From: Melastoma dodecandrum | Taxonomy: Eukaryota; Streptophyta; Magnoliopsida; Myrtales; Melastomataceae | Direction of reading: 5' to 3' | Length of the DNA: 64,000 nucleotides | NCBI GenBank assembly: GCA_029817715.1 | Contig: JARUPY010000158.1 | Location: 806,001-870,000, forward strand | Shown here: positions 1 to 9,706 of the stretch, in pieces | How the letters are laid out: the number at the start of each line of letters is the position of its first letter | Position numbering within the stretch: position 1 is the first letter of the stretch | Notes under the pieces: model-generated | What the model saw: only the letters and a program-made list of their open reading frames with translations | Database searches by the model: none | Told to the model about the DNA's origin: nothing | Position numbers and translations under genes: made by a program

Positions 1-1200
1 TGGCTCTGTGCTAATGTCGTGATGAGGCCCGAGTGGCTCAAGAGGGATAATATAGTGAGGAGGAGGGGTATTTCGCTCGAAGAGTTTATTAGTTGTTTCG
101 AGGATTTGAATAAGCCGGTGTTGCTGGAAGGGTGCATCGATGGTTGGGCGGCTCTTGGGAGGTGGGACAAGGAGTATTTGGTTCATATTGCCGGGGATAA
201 GAAGTTTGCAGTCGGTCCGGTGGATATGAGCCTCGAGGGGTATTATAAGTATGCTGAGAGTACAAGGGAGGAAAGGCCATTGTACTTGTTTGATCCAAAG
301 TTCGCTGAAAAGGTTCCAGTTCTAGGATCCGAGTACGATGTTCCCATTTACTTTCGAGAAGACCTGTTCAGTGCTTTAGGGGATGAGAGACCAGATTATA
401 GATGGATCATTATTGGGCCCGCTGGTTCTGGATCGTCATTTCATACAGATCCTAATTCGACGTCGGCTTGGAATGCCGTGGTCAAAGGGTCGAAAAAATG
501 GGTGATGTTTCCTCCCGATGTGGTCCCGCCTGGAGTGCATCCCAGTGCCGATGGAGCAGAAGTGGCCTGTCCCGTTTCAATAATCGAGTGGTTCATGAAC
601 TTCTATGAGGTGGCCAGAAGTTGGGAAAAGAAGCCGGTCGAGTGCATCTGTAAAGCAGGGGAAGTGATCTTTGTGCCTAATGGGTGGTGGCATATGGTTT
701 TCAACTTGGAAGAATCCATTGCCATCACGCAGAACTACGTCAGCAGGTAACGTGGTGTACTTGTTACAATTCTTATTTCTGGGTCAGTTGTGCTGATGGC
801 TAACGAAATTGTGATGGCTTGCGTTTCATTTTGGTCCTATGATATCTCTTGTTAAGCATCCATGCCCATGATCTGCTCGACGTAACTGATGAAAAATTTC
901 ATGATGGTTGCAGTATTATCAGGAATGTGATTATTTTTAATATCTGCAATTTCTGACAGGAGTAACTTGTTGAACGTGTTGGATTTCTTGAAGCAGCCTA
1001 ATGCCCAGGAACTCGTCTCCGGAACGAATGACCGCATAAATCTCTACGATAAGTTCAAGAATGCCATGGAAGCAAAGTTTCCCGGAACCATCGACGAGTT
1101 ACGACAGAAAGCAGAAGAGAAAGCCATCTTGCAGAGGAAGCAGTCTTTCTGGGATTCTGCGACAGATTCCAAGGTGGGTGCCTTCAAGTTCTCATTTTGA
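1..1200 (+). CDS. F-box/JmjC-domain arginine demethylase, JMJ22-like (5' truncated by window)
   Basis: This is the C-terminal part of a JmjC-domain oxygenase. Two exons are visible: 1-746 and 960-1200. The donor is AG|GTAACG and the acceptor GACAG|G, and joining them restores the frame as YVSRSNLLNVLDF. The reading frame is open at base 1, beginning WLCANVV, so the F-box and upstream exons lie outside the window. The iron-binding triad is visible as FHTDP followed by GWWHMV. The family's KGSKKWVMFPP stretch is present, and the protein ends FKFSF before TGA. By family knowledge JMJ22 (At5g06550) type proteins remove methyl groups from histone arginine and act in seed germination. The assignment to JMJ22 rather than to the longer JMJ21 rests on the short C-terminus. 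JmjC identity is secure, the subfamily less so. Confidence 0.8.
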
Positions 1201-1343
1201 GAAAAGAGACAATTCTTTTTTCATCCCATACGAGTTTGTTCATCATTCCTTATTGTGTCGATAGGATTAAGCCATGCAGGATTCTTTTTGTGCAATTTAT
1301 GGATGAAAATATATTGTCATCATTCTGGGATATTGATTCTCGG

Positions 1344-1989
1344 TCGTTCTATGGAGTTTTGTTCCATAATGACGTCGTTTGATGAAATATTTCGCCAAAT
1401 GACGCACTAACGAAAATAATTCGCGAACTAACCCACCAAAGTCGGCCTTACAAAGGCCGACTTTGGTTCTCAAGGAAGTCGGCCTTTGTAAGGCCGACTT
1501 TGGTTTTGGGGAATGGAAGTCGGCCTTACAAAGGCCGACTTCATCACACTTAGAAAAAATTTTAGCAAACGAAGTCTGGGATGCTACATGAAGGAAATCG
1601 GCCTTTGTAAGGCCGACTTCGATTTTGGGGAATGAAAGTCGGCCTTACAAAGGCCGACTTCCTCAATTATCTTTTTTTTTTTTTTGAATTTAAAAAAAAA
1701 ACTAAAGGGAAGTCGGCCTTTGTAAGGCCGACTTTCATTCCCCAAAACTGAAGTCGGCCTTACAAAGGCCGATTTCCTTCATACAGCATTCCAGACTTCG
1801 TTTGCTAAAATTTTTTCTAAGTGTGGTGAAGTCGGCCTTTGTAAGGCCGACTTCCATTCGCCAAAACCGACGTCGGCCTTACAAAGGCCGACTTTGGTGG
1901 GTTAGTTGGCGAAATATTTTAGTGATGGCGTCATTTGGCGAAATATTTCGCCAAATGACGTCATTAAGAAACAAAACTCTCGTTCTATG
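1344..1989. mobile_element. Non-autonomous foldback Mutator-like element (MULE MITE) with 10-bp target duplication
   Basis: The element spans 1354-1979 (626 bp) and is flanked by perfect 10-bp direct repeats, TCGTTCTATG, at 1344-1353 and 1980-1989. Its ends are inverted (GAGTTTTG at the left, CAAAACTC at the right), and the inverted homology continues through nearly the whole length to an AT-rich centre near 1665-1710. The arms carry nine copies of a short GC-rich palindrome with 9-bp arms (GTCGGCCTT) around a 3-nt spacer, in alternating orientation. A 9-10 bp duplication with long terminal inverted repeats is the hallmark of the Mutator superfamily. There is no transposase, so it must have been mobilised in trans. 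It lies about 150 bp behind the JMJ22-like stop codon, probably in or near the 3' UTR. Confidence 0.85.
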
Positions 1990-2429
1990 ACCACGCCGGA
2001 ATGAATTGTCAGATCACACGAGCTTCTTCGGAACCATGGATCAGTCAATGGGTTTTTGGTGTGACCGATATCTATCTCGACTCACTCATGGAATCGTTTG
2101 CCAATATGCTAAGTTGTAGAACGTGCTGTTTTAACTCTTATTTGGCAACATCATGTGTTGCGTGGATCTGGGCCGGAACACGAAGGGAGACGGAGGGGAC
2201 TGGCCGAAGAGAACCCATCAGAAGAGGCTGGGGTTGGGCAACGGGATGACAAGGGGCAACAATGAAACAATGTTGCAACACGGAGAGAAGAAATGGGAGA
2301 GGGAGGGAGGAGGGAGACATGCGGGTAGCTGCGACGCCGTGGGAGGACAAGGATTAATGGAGAAGCATTCCGGCTCCAGCTGTGGTGGGTTGCCATTTAC
2401 TGCTTGTGATGGATGGACGTCGGTGTTTG
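1990..2429. other. Spacer between foldback element and PPR pseudogene
   Basis: This stretch includes a purine-rich GA segment around 2190-2340. Open frames are present on both strands but none carries a recognisable domain. I see no gene here. Confidence 0.5.
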
Positions 2430-3620
2430 GGAAAATCTGCTAACCTTAATATGAACAGCGTTCTGAGGCTTATAAACCAAAAACCCTCCCTCCTCGAATC
2501 GACATCCATCACTCCCTATGTCAAGATCATCCACGGCCACATGTTGCGTACCAATCTGATCACCGACCCCTTTGTGGCCACCAACCTGATCAACTTCTGT
2601 CCCAACCCCACGTTTATGACTTCCCTTCTGGATTAACTCCATCTTCCAGCAGTTAAGATGCCTAAACCTCTTCATGTACAATGCGCTGATTAGGGGATAC
2701 TCCGTCGGTGATTCCCCGGAACAATCGAGTTGTTTGTGAGCTTGTGTAGTGATGGGATGATCCCTGGCGATGAGTTTCACTTGTTCGCTGAAGGCATGCA
2801 GTCGGCTAGGGTAGTTCATCATTGGCTTGAGTTGCAGGGTTCGATAGTAAAGTTCGGGTTTGAAGACAAGGTTCCCGTCATGAACGCGGTGGTTCATATG
2901 TACCGTACTTTTGAGGATGTCGAGTCTGCAAGCCGTATATTTGGTCGGATGAAATGCTCGGATGTTATTTTTTAGACGACGATGATTCTTAATCTTCGTA
3001 CTATCGGCAGCACTGGATCCGCACGCTGCTTCGGCAGAATGCCTCAGAGGAATCTCTATTCCAGGAGTGTAATAATCAACGGAGCCAACACAGGATTGAT
3101 CTAAGTGGTCAGTAGCTTGGTATCGCTTAACGGGGTCTCGGATTCGAAACTTGGGAACACAGCTATCTCCGTTGGTAGACTCATCCACCAAAAAAAACGT
3201 TTGCAATCCGAGTCGAGTCCATATTAGTCGGGCCAAAGCTCTTAATACCAGACAGAACAAAAAGAAATTATCAAATGGGTACTCGAAGAGCAGATTCTAC
3301 GAAAGAGCCATTGAGCTGTTTGATATGCTTAGGATGGAAAAGGTACGGGTGAACGAGGCGGTCATGGCTAGCGTTGTCTCATCTTCTGGAAACCTCGGAT
3401 TGATCGAAAAGGCAAAAAGGACATACAGTTATTTGCCGGGGATCAATCTACTTTTGAACTTGAACCTTCTGGACAAGGACGTCTTGACGGAATCCAACCG
3501 ATGTTGGAACACTACGGATGTATGGTGGACTTCTTTGGTGGAGGCGGGAATTTTAGAACAAGCTGAAAGATTCATCCTGGAGATGCCTGTTAAGCTGAAC
3601 ATTTGGTCAATATACGCATG
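2430..3620 (+). pseudogene. Pentatricopeptide repeat (PPR, PLS/E-type) protein pseudogene
   Basis: A decayed PPR gene can be followed in order across several frames. An N-terminal piece contains KIIHGHMLRTNLITDPFVA. Next come repeat pieces (NAVVHMYRTFEDVESASRIF, then a TAG stop, then SARCFGRMPQRNLYSRSVII), then [20 protein letters not shown]. The end is in the usual E-type order, with [10 protein letters not shown] in one frame and [14 protein letters not shown] in another. At least one in-frame stop (near 2975) and several frameshifts separate these pieces. Intact members bind organelle RNA and act in editing or processing. This copy cannot make a full protein. The recognisable homology stops near 3620, where an unrelated antisense fragment begins. 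Confidence 0.75.
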
Positions 3621-3980
3621 TCCAAAACGATCCGTACTAATGCATCGGATACCCAAAAGACCAGCAGTAACTCCTTTTGCGTTCAAACCAGTGAGCGTCT
3701 CACATATATCCATGGCAATAGTTGTAAAGCCATTCAGACAGCTATCCTCATTGCTGAATCCAATCCTCAAGTCAGCAAGAACATCCCAGATTCCTCCAGG
3801 GTTCATTCCACCCACCATATACAAAACACCAGTTTCGACATCACCCCACAAGCCATACTCAGCTCCACAAACTCTAATAAACCTGTCTGAACAAACTCTC
3901 AACATCAAACTCAGTTCCTTTCTGACACTGTCCTCCAAAACAAAATTTATTTCCCTAGCATTTGAGCGGGAACTGATTGT
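3621..3980 (-). pseudogene. Unidentified conserved-looking coding fragment, antisense to the PPR remnant
   Basis: On the minus strand an open stretch starts behind a plausible acceptor (CTTTTGGTCCCAG, exon edge 3980). It reads through about 120 residues with normal globular composition, for example [20 protein letters not shown] and [20 protein letters not shown]. The likeness to a real exon is strong, but I do not recognise the family. No upstream exon fits into the 200 bp before the DONSON stop codon at 4198. The frame runs on into antisense PPR sequence with no natural end. I therefore treat it as an isolated exon of a host gene moved here by duplication or capture. It could instead be the last exon of a gene whose other exons are lost. 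Confidence 0.45.
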
Positions 3981-4197
3981 CTGGGACCAAAAGAGATTTC
4001 ACCATTTCAAGGGAGGAGCTTGTTCTTGTAAGGATTTCTGGTTAAGAATTCGTTCTGTATACAAAATAAATCCTTACCAAGCTCGACAACTCCCCCAAGT
4101 TTGTCTAATTGTGGTAACGATAATCTAAAGACCAGCCAGAATAATATGGTCCGGTTCCTTCAAAAAGAAATACACACATTCGACAGCAGTTACCTGG

Positions 4198-7100
4198 TCA
4201 AGTAGGCGTCAATGTGTACTTATACGACCCACCACAATACTTCAAACTTCTGAGATAGCCTTGTGTGATTGGAGGTGCTTCTACAGCTGTTGAGATACCA
4301 AAAGGATCAACCTTCTCCGGGGTCTCAGAGTCCGGGTCAAGGCACTTGCCAATCAGTCCAAGAGCGGCATGCAGTCCCACAGAGGTGCTCTCCACATGGA
4401 AGCTGCACACCGGCCAAAAGAACAATCTCTATCAGAAAGCAAAATATAAATACTAAAACATAACAAAGTAAAGATGGAGGGCACGATAGAGAAGATGCAT
4501 TTGCAACAGGAGAATGTGAGGATGATGTAGCATACCTTGCTTCGAAGATCCCTTGAGAATGCAGTAGGGCACAGATGTTGCTAATTGTCCATGGCGGAAG
4601 GTACGCATCGACTATCTCAAGACAATTAGAGGGACCCTCAGCAGAGCTTGTGTTACGATCTCCACGCCTCTTTTCTAGGCATCTAACCTACAGAAATTAA
4701 GAGTATACAAGATCATACCAAAGCATTCTTTGGATCAAAAGATTTAGTACCATGGCACATCTATTTCCTGCCTATGAATAACTCAATGTATGCCCTAATT
4801 ATTGTCTCAGAAAACTGCAAAGGTTAAGTACCTCCGGAGTAGAAACGGCAGCATTGTGGAAGGGAATGGGGGAGCATAATACAGGGACATCCAGCCCACT
4901 CAAAGATGTTAGGAAAGATCTGCAAAGCCATAAGCAAAAGATGACCAAAGGCATAAATTATGGAAACAAAACAATATACATAGCCACGACAATCATAATA
5001 CTCGAGCATAAAAAAGTGCTCACCGATAATTTAGTAGAACATCATAGAGACCATGAACATCTCTAGTTCCACTGATCACCAGCAGAGATTGAGGACTATG
5101 GTCAATGTCAGAGAGGACACTGGGCCTTCGAGTCTGTAGAAGGAAAATTATCCACGAAGCCAATGTACATATATGGGGACCAACATATTCATGAAAGAAC
5201 ACTATACAGGGACTGCCAACCAGTTACTTTTTCCCTTACGAGCTAACCGAACTTCAGTTGACAGACAAGTTTTAGCTCGCAATTTACCTGGCCTAAGTTA
5301 TGCTTCTCTATCTCTGAAAGTTCCACCAGATCCTCTGAAGCAACTTGTTCCACTTTCCTTTGGCAAAGAGGCATAGAGAAACAAATGTCCTAATTTCCCC
5401 AAAATAAGAAAGGCTATTAGGAACATTTTGGCAGATTCAAGTGGAAATTAATATACATCAAGTGACCACAATCAACTTCATCGACATTGCATTACAACTC
5501 ACATGCTCTCTCAGCAATGACCTCAAACCTCTGGTAGAGCGAGAAATATAAGCCCTGGATGTGTGTTTCTTTCTAAAAGGGTCCTCATCAGTGGTGAACA
5601 TCACAACAAACTGTGCAGTAGAAACTAAGACAAAAAAATTGTCAGAGCAAAAATTAAAGGCATGCAGACTAGACGCATGATTCCCATTACAGGATTCTGA
5701 GAGTTTTTCAAAGACACAGTAAAGAAGGTTACCATAGAAAATGCGACAGACTTTCTTTCGAAGCAAGTAATATAAACTGCGAAAAGACTCTTCCCACGCT
5801 GCCTGACGTTTCTTCCAGAAGTCAAGTTCCACTGAACAAAAGAATTACAGATATCATTCAAACATGAAAAAAATTTAAACCGTAAACAAGCGTCAATAGA
5901 TACAACAGAGATATGCACACACCTTTCCCGGCCAAAGAAGAGGTCAGAACGGATACGAGAGAAGGCGGAAGTGTTGACTGTGGATATATCCATGAATTGA
6001 GCGCTTCCGAAGAAAGATCCTTTGAAGAAGGTTTTGTCCCAGGGCAATCATCAGATGTCATCTCATCTTTCCAAGAGCATGATGGGCTATTCTTGGCCTT
6101 AGTAGGGTTCCAATCAGTAACTAACTTGTATATCCTAAAAAGCACAAAAATGAAACACCCAGCTCAAAACAATGTAGGTGACATGTATAGTCGCTATAAC
6201 CAAGGAACAGTTTTACACTTCCATGGACAGAATCTCTTTTTATTTTCTTGTTCCAACTTGAATTCAAATTTTTTTTATCATATTCATCACACCAGCACAG
6301 ACTATGGAGGTTTCTCAAAGGCGTTGGCGAGGCATAAAGATTATATAGTAACAATGAACAAGCATCCACAGACAATCTGTTCTTTAAAACTTCACCATTT
6401 GCCACATTTATGAAGTTGTCAAACTTTTCTGTTCACTCACATATTTAAATTCAACATTAGCAAGTATATTATGATTTCGTTGCTCTTTTTCTTTAAATCA
6501 GACTATCAAACTTTTGACCCAAAGAAGAAACAAATCAAAGAAAAAAATTCTATGAATGAGAACTCGCATCTGCCTGGTCAAAAGGCTGCATGTGTCACCA
6601 AAGCAGCCCCATTATCATGGTAAACTTAAGAGGATCCTCTCGGCCATTTAAATTAGAATTTTCGTGAAAAAAAGTAACAACACGGAGCAGAAGGAAAAGT
6701 TCATTCAGCCACTCACCAATTAACAGAACTGCTTGTAACCACCCGCATCATTGTCTTCAATGTACAATCTAACGGAGCCTTACAGCCAGCTAGGAAGTAT
6801 TCTCTATCAAGACTAGTTGTGTTAGTGTTTAAAGATTGTTTAGATCTTTCTACAGGATCATCTGGAGAGTGAGACGAGGGTTCCCGAGTAGCCAATCCTT
6901 TTAAGGCTTTATCCTGTTTCAAAATAAAAATGTATATATCACCGGCTGATATATATTTAACTGCAATAAAATGCCAACAAAGGAAAATGCCATACCATGT
7001 CAACCACCCCTAGATAGGACATATTTTGCCTGCTTGATGAAATCTCAGCCACCGTTCGAAATCTGCTACCCTGAATAGATTTCTCATTGTTCTTTTCATA

Positions 7101-7921
7101 TTGCACACTGACATTTCCAGAAGCTTGAGGAAGTAGTTCGGAAGCCTTCAAACTGCAAACAATCACAGATCAACAATAAGTAAAAGGAATGGCCATGAAC
7201 AAAGGTGACGAGCAAAAGCAGCACATGCACTATAATACCTTGAAAGGAGTCGTTTTCCTTTTCCAGATATATCAGGGACTACAGAGTGGGGCTTCCCATT
7301 GCCAGCTTGCTCAACTTGCTTATTCTCCTACTTTCAAGCATTTAAATCAGTAAAATGTTTCTTGCCACACTCAAACTTCAAACAAGCTCCTCATTATAAT
7401 AGGGTCAATTGAGCAAATAAAAATCTAACCTTGGCATTTTCTTTTGCCGCGGGCACTCCAAACCTTGACTTTTTCGCCTGATAAACTTCGTCGACGCGCA
7501 TGTCAATGTATCTCGGGAGCTTAAAAGCATCCATTTTATTCCCATTCTCACTTCCATCAGCAGTACCACTGTAAAACAAAATCCATTTCCTCCATCGCTT
7601 ATAAACATTCCAACCAAATAAAACAAGACAGACCAGTTGCGTCACCGATTTCTACCCGAAACCAAGATAGGAAGGGGCCGGAGATTCATCACCGAGCTCG
7701 ATAACATTGACTCGCTTCAGTTGCTCTCCCTGTCATTCACAAGACAAGTCAAGAGATTCAATCAAACACCCCGTGTGAATCGTCACATCACACTCCCAAA
7801 AACTTACTCTCAATTCAGAGGGCGTTTTCCGCCGAATCTTCCCTCCGACATTCCCAGCTCTCCCTCCCCCTGAACCGACCGTATCAACCGGCATCGAGCC
7901 CGGTCCAGCCACTGTAGCCAT
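4198..7921 (-). CDS. DONSON: Protein downstream neighbor of Son (DONSON) homologue
   Basis: Fourteen exons join without a stop into 619 codons: 7808-7921, 7656-7729, 7430-7568, 7239-7327, 6996-7152, 6717-6913, 5923-6134, 5733-5831, 5503-5624, 5288-5389, 5024-5133, 4832-4919, 4536-4687 and 4198-4402. All introns are GT-AG. The start ATG gives MATVAGPGSMPVD, followed by KTPSELRGEQLKR as in plant homologues. Other landmarks are LPRYIDMRVDEVY, FWKKRQAAWEESFRSLYYLL, LYDVLLNYRSFLTSL and HVESTSVGLHAALG near the end. In animals DONSON is a nuclear replication factor that helps load the replicative helicase and protects forks; the plant role is inferred. The length is close to the usual 580-620 residues. 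The gene appears intact and has no transposon in its introns. An in-frame extension lies upstream of the chosen ATG, but the family N-terminus starts here. Confidence 0.9.
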
Positions 7922-8610
7922 ACCCCACCCCCACCCCCTCCAAACCCCTTCCCAATACCTCTCCCCAAATCCTAACAAATCAAACCCAAAAAATCATCCC
8001 CCCCCTACCCCACCCCCTAAAAACAAACAGAACCCGGTAAGGAACGGCCCGATTCTGGCGCCTCGATCTCCGATCCAACCGCGGCCGACACCGAAACCCT
8101 CAACCACCGACCCCACGGTTCCTTACCGCTTCCCACCTTCCCAACCCAATGATTAATAACTGCAGCACCACCGCCAGTAGCAGCAGCAGAAGAGGAAGAG
8201 GAAAAGACAAATCGAAAAGAGAAGAAACTGGATTTTGCTCTTTAGGTTTGGATTTGAATCCGTTTTCGATTTCCCTCTCTTTTTTCTCCCACCCCCCAAC
8301 CCCTCCTCCGCCGTCTGAACCGGCGGTGACGGCGTTAAAAACGCGCCCCAAACGTGAGGTCTAGCGTAACGTCTCTGACGGAAGTCGTTCCCTGAACTTG
8401 GGCTCCTAACGAGCCTGCAAATTAGGCCTTGGCCCATTAGGTTTTAATTTTTGGTCTATAATGAATTTTCCATCTCTTTTTGCATATTTTCCCTAAACAC
8501 TTATGTTAAATCGACAATTTTCTACTAAAAAGTACGTTCTCTTCCAGCTCCACGACCACGACGACGATAAAGTGACACCAATCTGGCGATTCCGCTCGGA
8601 GAGGCTGCCG
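7922..8610. promoter_or_regulatory. 5' flank of the DONSON gene, with simple C/T- and A-rich tracts
   Basis: No gene is seen here. The first 180 bases are strikingly rich in CCCC/ACCCC tracts, which may be 5' UTR of the minus-strand gene. Around 8160-8330 there are AGC/AGA and TCC simple repeats. Open frames across these are low in complexity and carry no domain. No clear TATA box can be assigned. Confidence 0.35.
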
Positions 8611-8796
8611 TTATTGCTTCCCGGTGAGCCGTTGAACTAGGGACATGAACTCCCCGGGTTCCACGTGTATGACCTCAGGCGGGACAATGTGCACTATGAT
8701 TGGCTCCTTGTTCCTGGGTCCATCATTGGAGACAGTTGCTGCAGAGTTGCGTTGCCTCGGCCTCGGACGCCGTGCATTGTCGGGGGAGTGATCCAT
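8611..8796 (-). CDS. Short VQ-motif protein
   Basis: A single-exon ORF of 61 codons starts at a true ATG and ends soon after the VQ motif FMSLVQRLTGK, matching the family signature FxxxVQxxTG. The preceding IIVHIVPPEVIHVEPGEF is also typical of the MKS1/VQ8-like group. VQ proteins are nuclear or plastid cofactors that bind WRKY factors or sigma factor-related partners. Most family members have 90-250 residues, so this one is unusually short: the stop follows the motif by two codons. Either it is a real mini-VQ protein or a frameshift removed its C-terminal half, since other frames stay open for some distance downstream. The motif assignment is secure and the functional status is uncertain. 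Confidence 0.65.
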   Translation of the reverse strand: MDHSPDNARRPRPRQRNSAATVSNDGPRNKEPIIVHIVPPEVIHVEPGEFMSLVQRLTGKQ

Positions 8797-9706
8797 TGCT
8801 TAACAAGGACTCGATGTTTGAAGGAGTGTGTAGCGATGTTCGTGTGGAGCCAAGGCAGAGTTTGATATTTATGGTGATGGAAAGATTTAAGAGAGTGGAA
8901 TTGGGGGGGGCGGGGGTGGTGGTGCTCGTTCCTCGTGGAATTGGTCTCTTAGTTTGAAGCAGTAAAACCAGTGGCAACGGCAGCGGCTGCCGGCAGGCCG
9001 AGGCGAGGAATCCTTCTCCGTACACATGATATATTTAATATTATCATTAGTCGGATTTGTGAAGGATATAGTAGGATGACATTTATTTTATGTATGCTGG
9101 ACATTGCCCACCAATAAAATAAACACCTTATAAATACAACTTTTAGTTAATCGAATTTGACAAATTCTTTTGAAAGATTAGAGTGGTTCGGAAATGTATT
9201 GAAATAATGTCACTAATTAGCTGGGAAATAATGTTTCTTTCTCAAGAATATATATATACTCACACGCATGTGTTGGGACTATTGAGACAACGGGAAAGTT
9301 CTTCATGAGCCAATATTTTAATTCGACAAAATATAAGTTTATTTGACAAAATATAAGTTTATGCCCTCAACTTTGAACCAAACTTTCTAATTTTTCATTA
9401 ACTTAGTTTATTATATAATTATGTCACAAACTTTTGTTTTTATTTTGATTTTGGTTAATCTTGAATTTCGAAAGTCAAACAAGGCCTTAATATAATTTGA
9501 CTAGTGTCCTATAATAGTGGAGTTTTAACCTCTCATTCATTCATCTCATAATCCACTTTACTCGTAGTAGTAGTCCTTTAATAGAACATCATCCGGATTT
9601 TGCATATTTTTTGACACAAAGGAATTGCCTTATTCACTCAGCTATCAGCTACCTGATTTCTTGATCGGTTTCTCCTCTCTGATTCGGCCGATTTTTTTGC
9701 CAATGT
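8797..9706. other. Intergenic spacer between the VQ gene and the 3' end of CRTISO
   Basis: The sequence is AT-rich from about 9030. There is a small TA-dinucleotide tract near 9250 and a short direct duplication of a TTTGACAAAATATAAGTTTA-like stretch near 9330. This part probably includes the promoter of the minus-strand VQ gene and the 3' UTR of CRTISO. No other gene is seen. Confidence 0.4.

Noticed and set aside
89..298. Minus-strand ORF inside the JmjC exon
   Set aside because: It is a shadow of the plus-strand coding frame, which has clear JmjC motifs.
1440..1895. CRISPR-like regularly spaced palindromes
   Set aside because: The repeats alternate in orientation, the spacers mirror each other, and the whole is an inverted repeat with a transposon target duplication in plant DNA.
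3151..4128. Long plus-strand ORF of 325 codons
   Set aside because: Only its first half has PPR similarity. The rest is antisense to the unidentified minus-strand exon and to spacer DNA, so it is a chance read-through.
8100..8437. Several overlapping ORFs on both strands upstream of DONSON
   Set aside because: They run through simple repeats (GGN, TCC, AGC) and have no domain.
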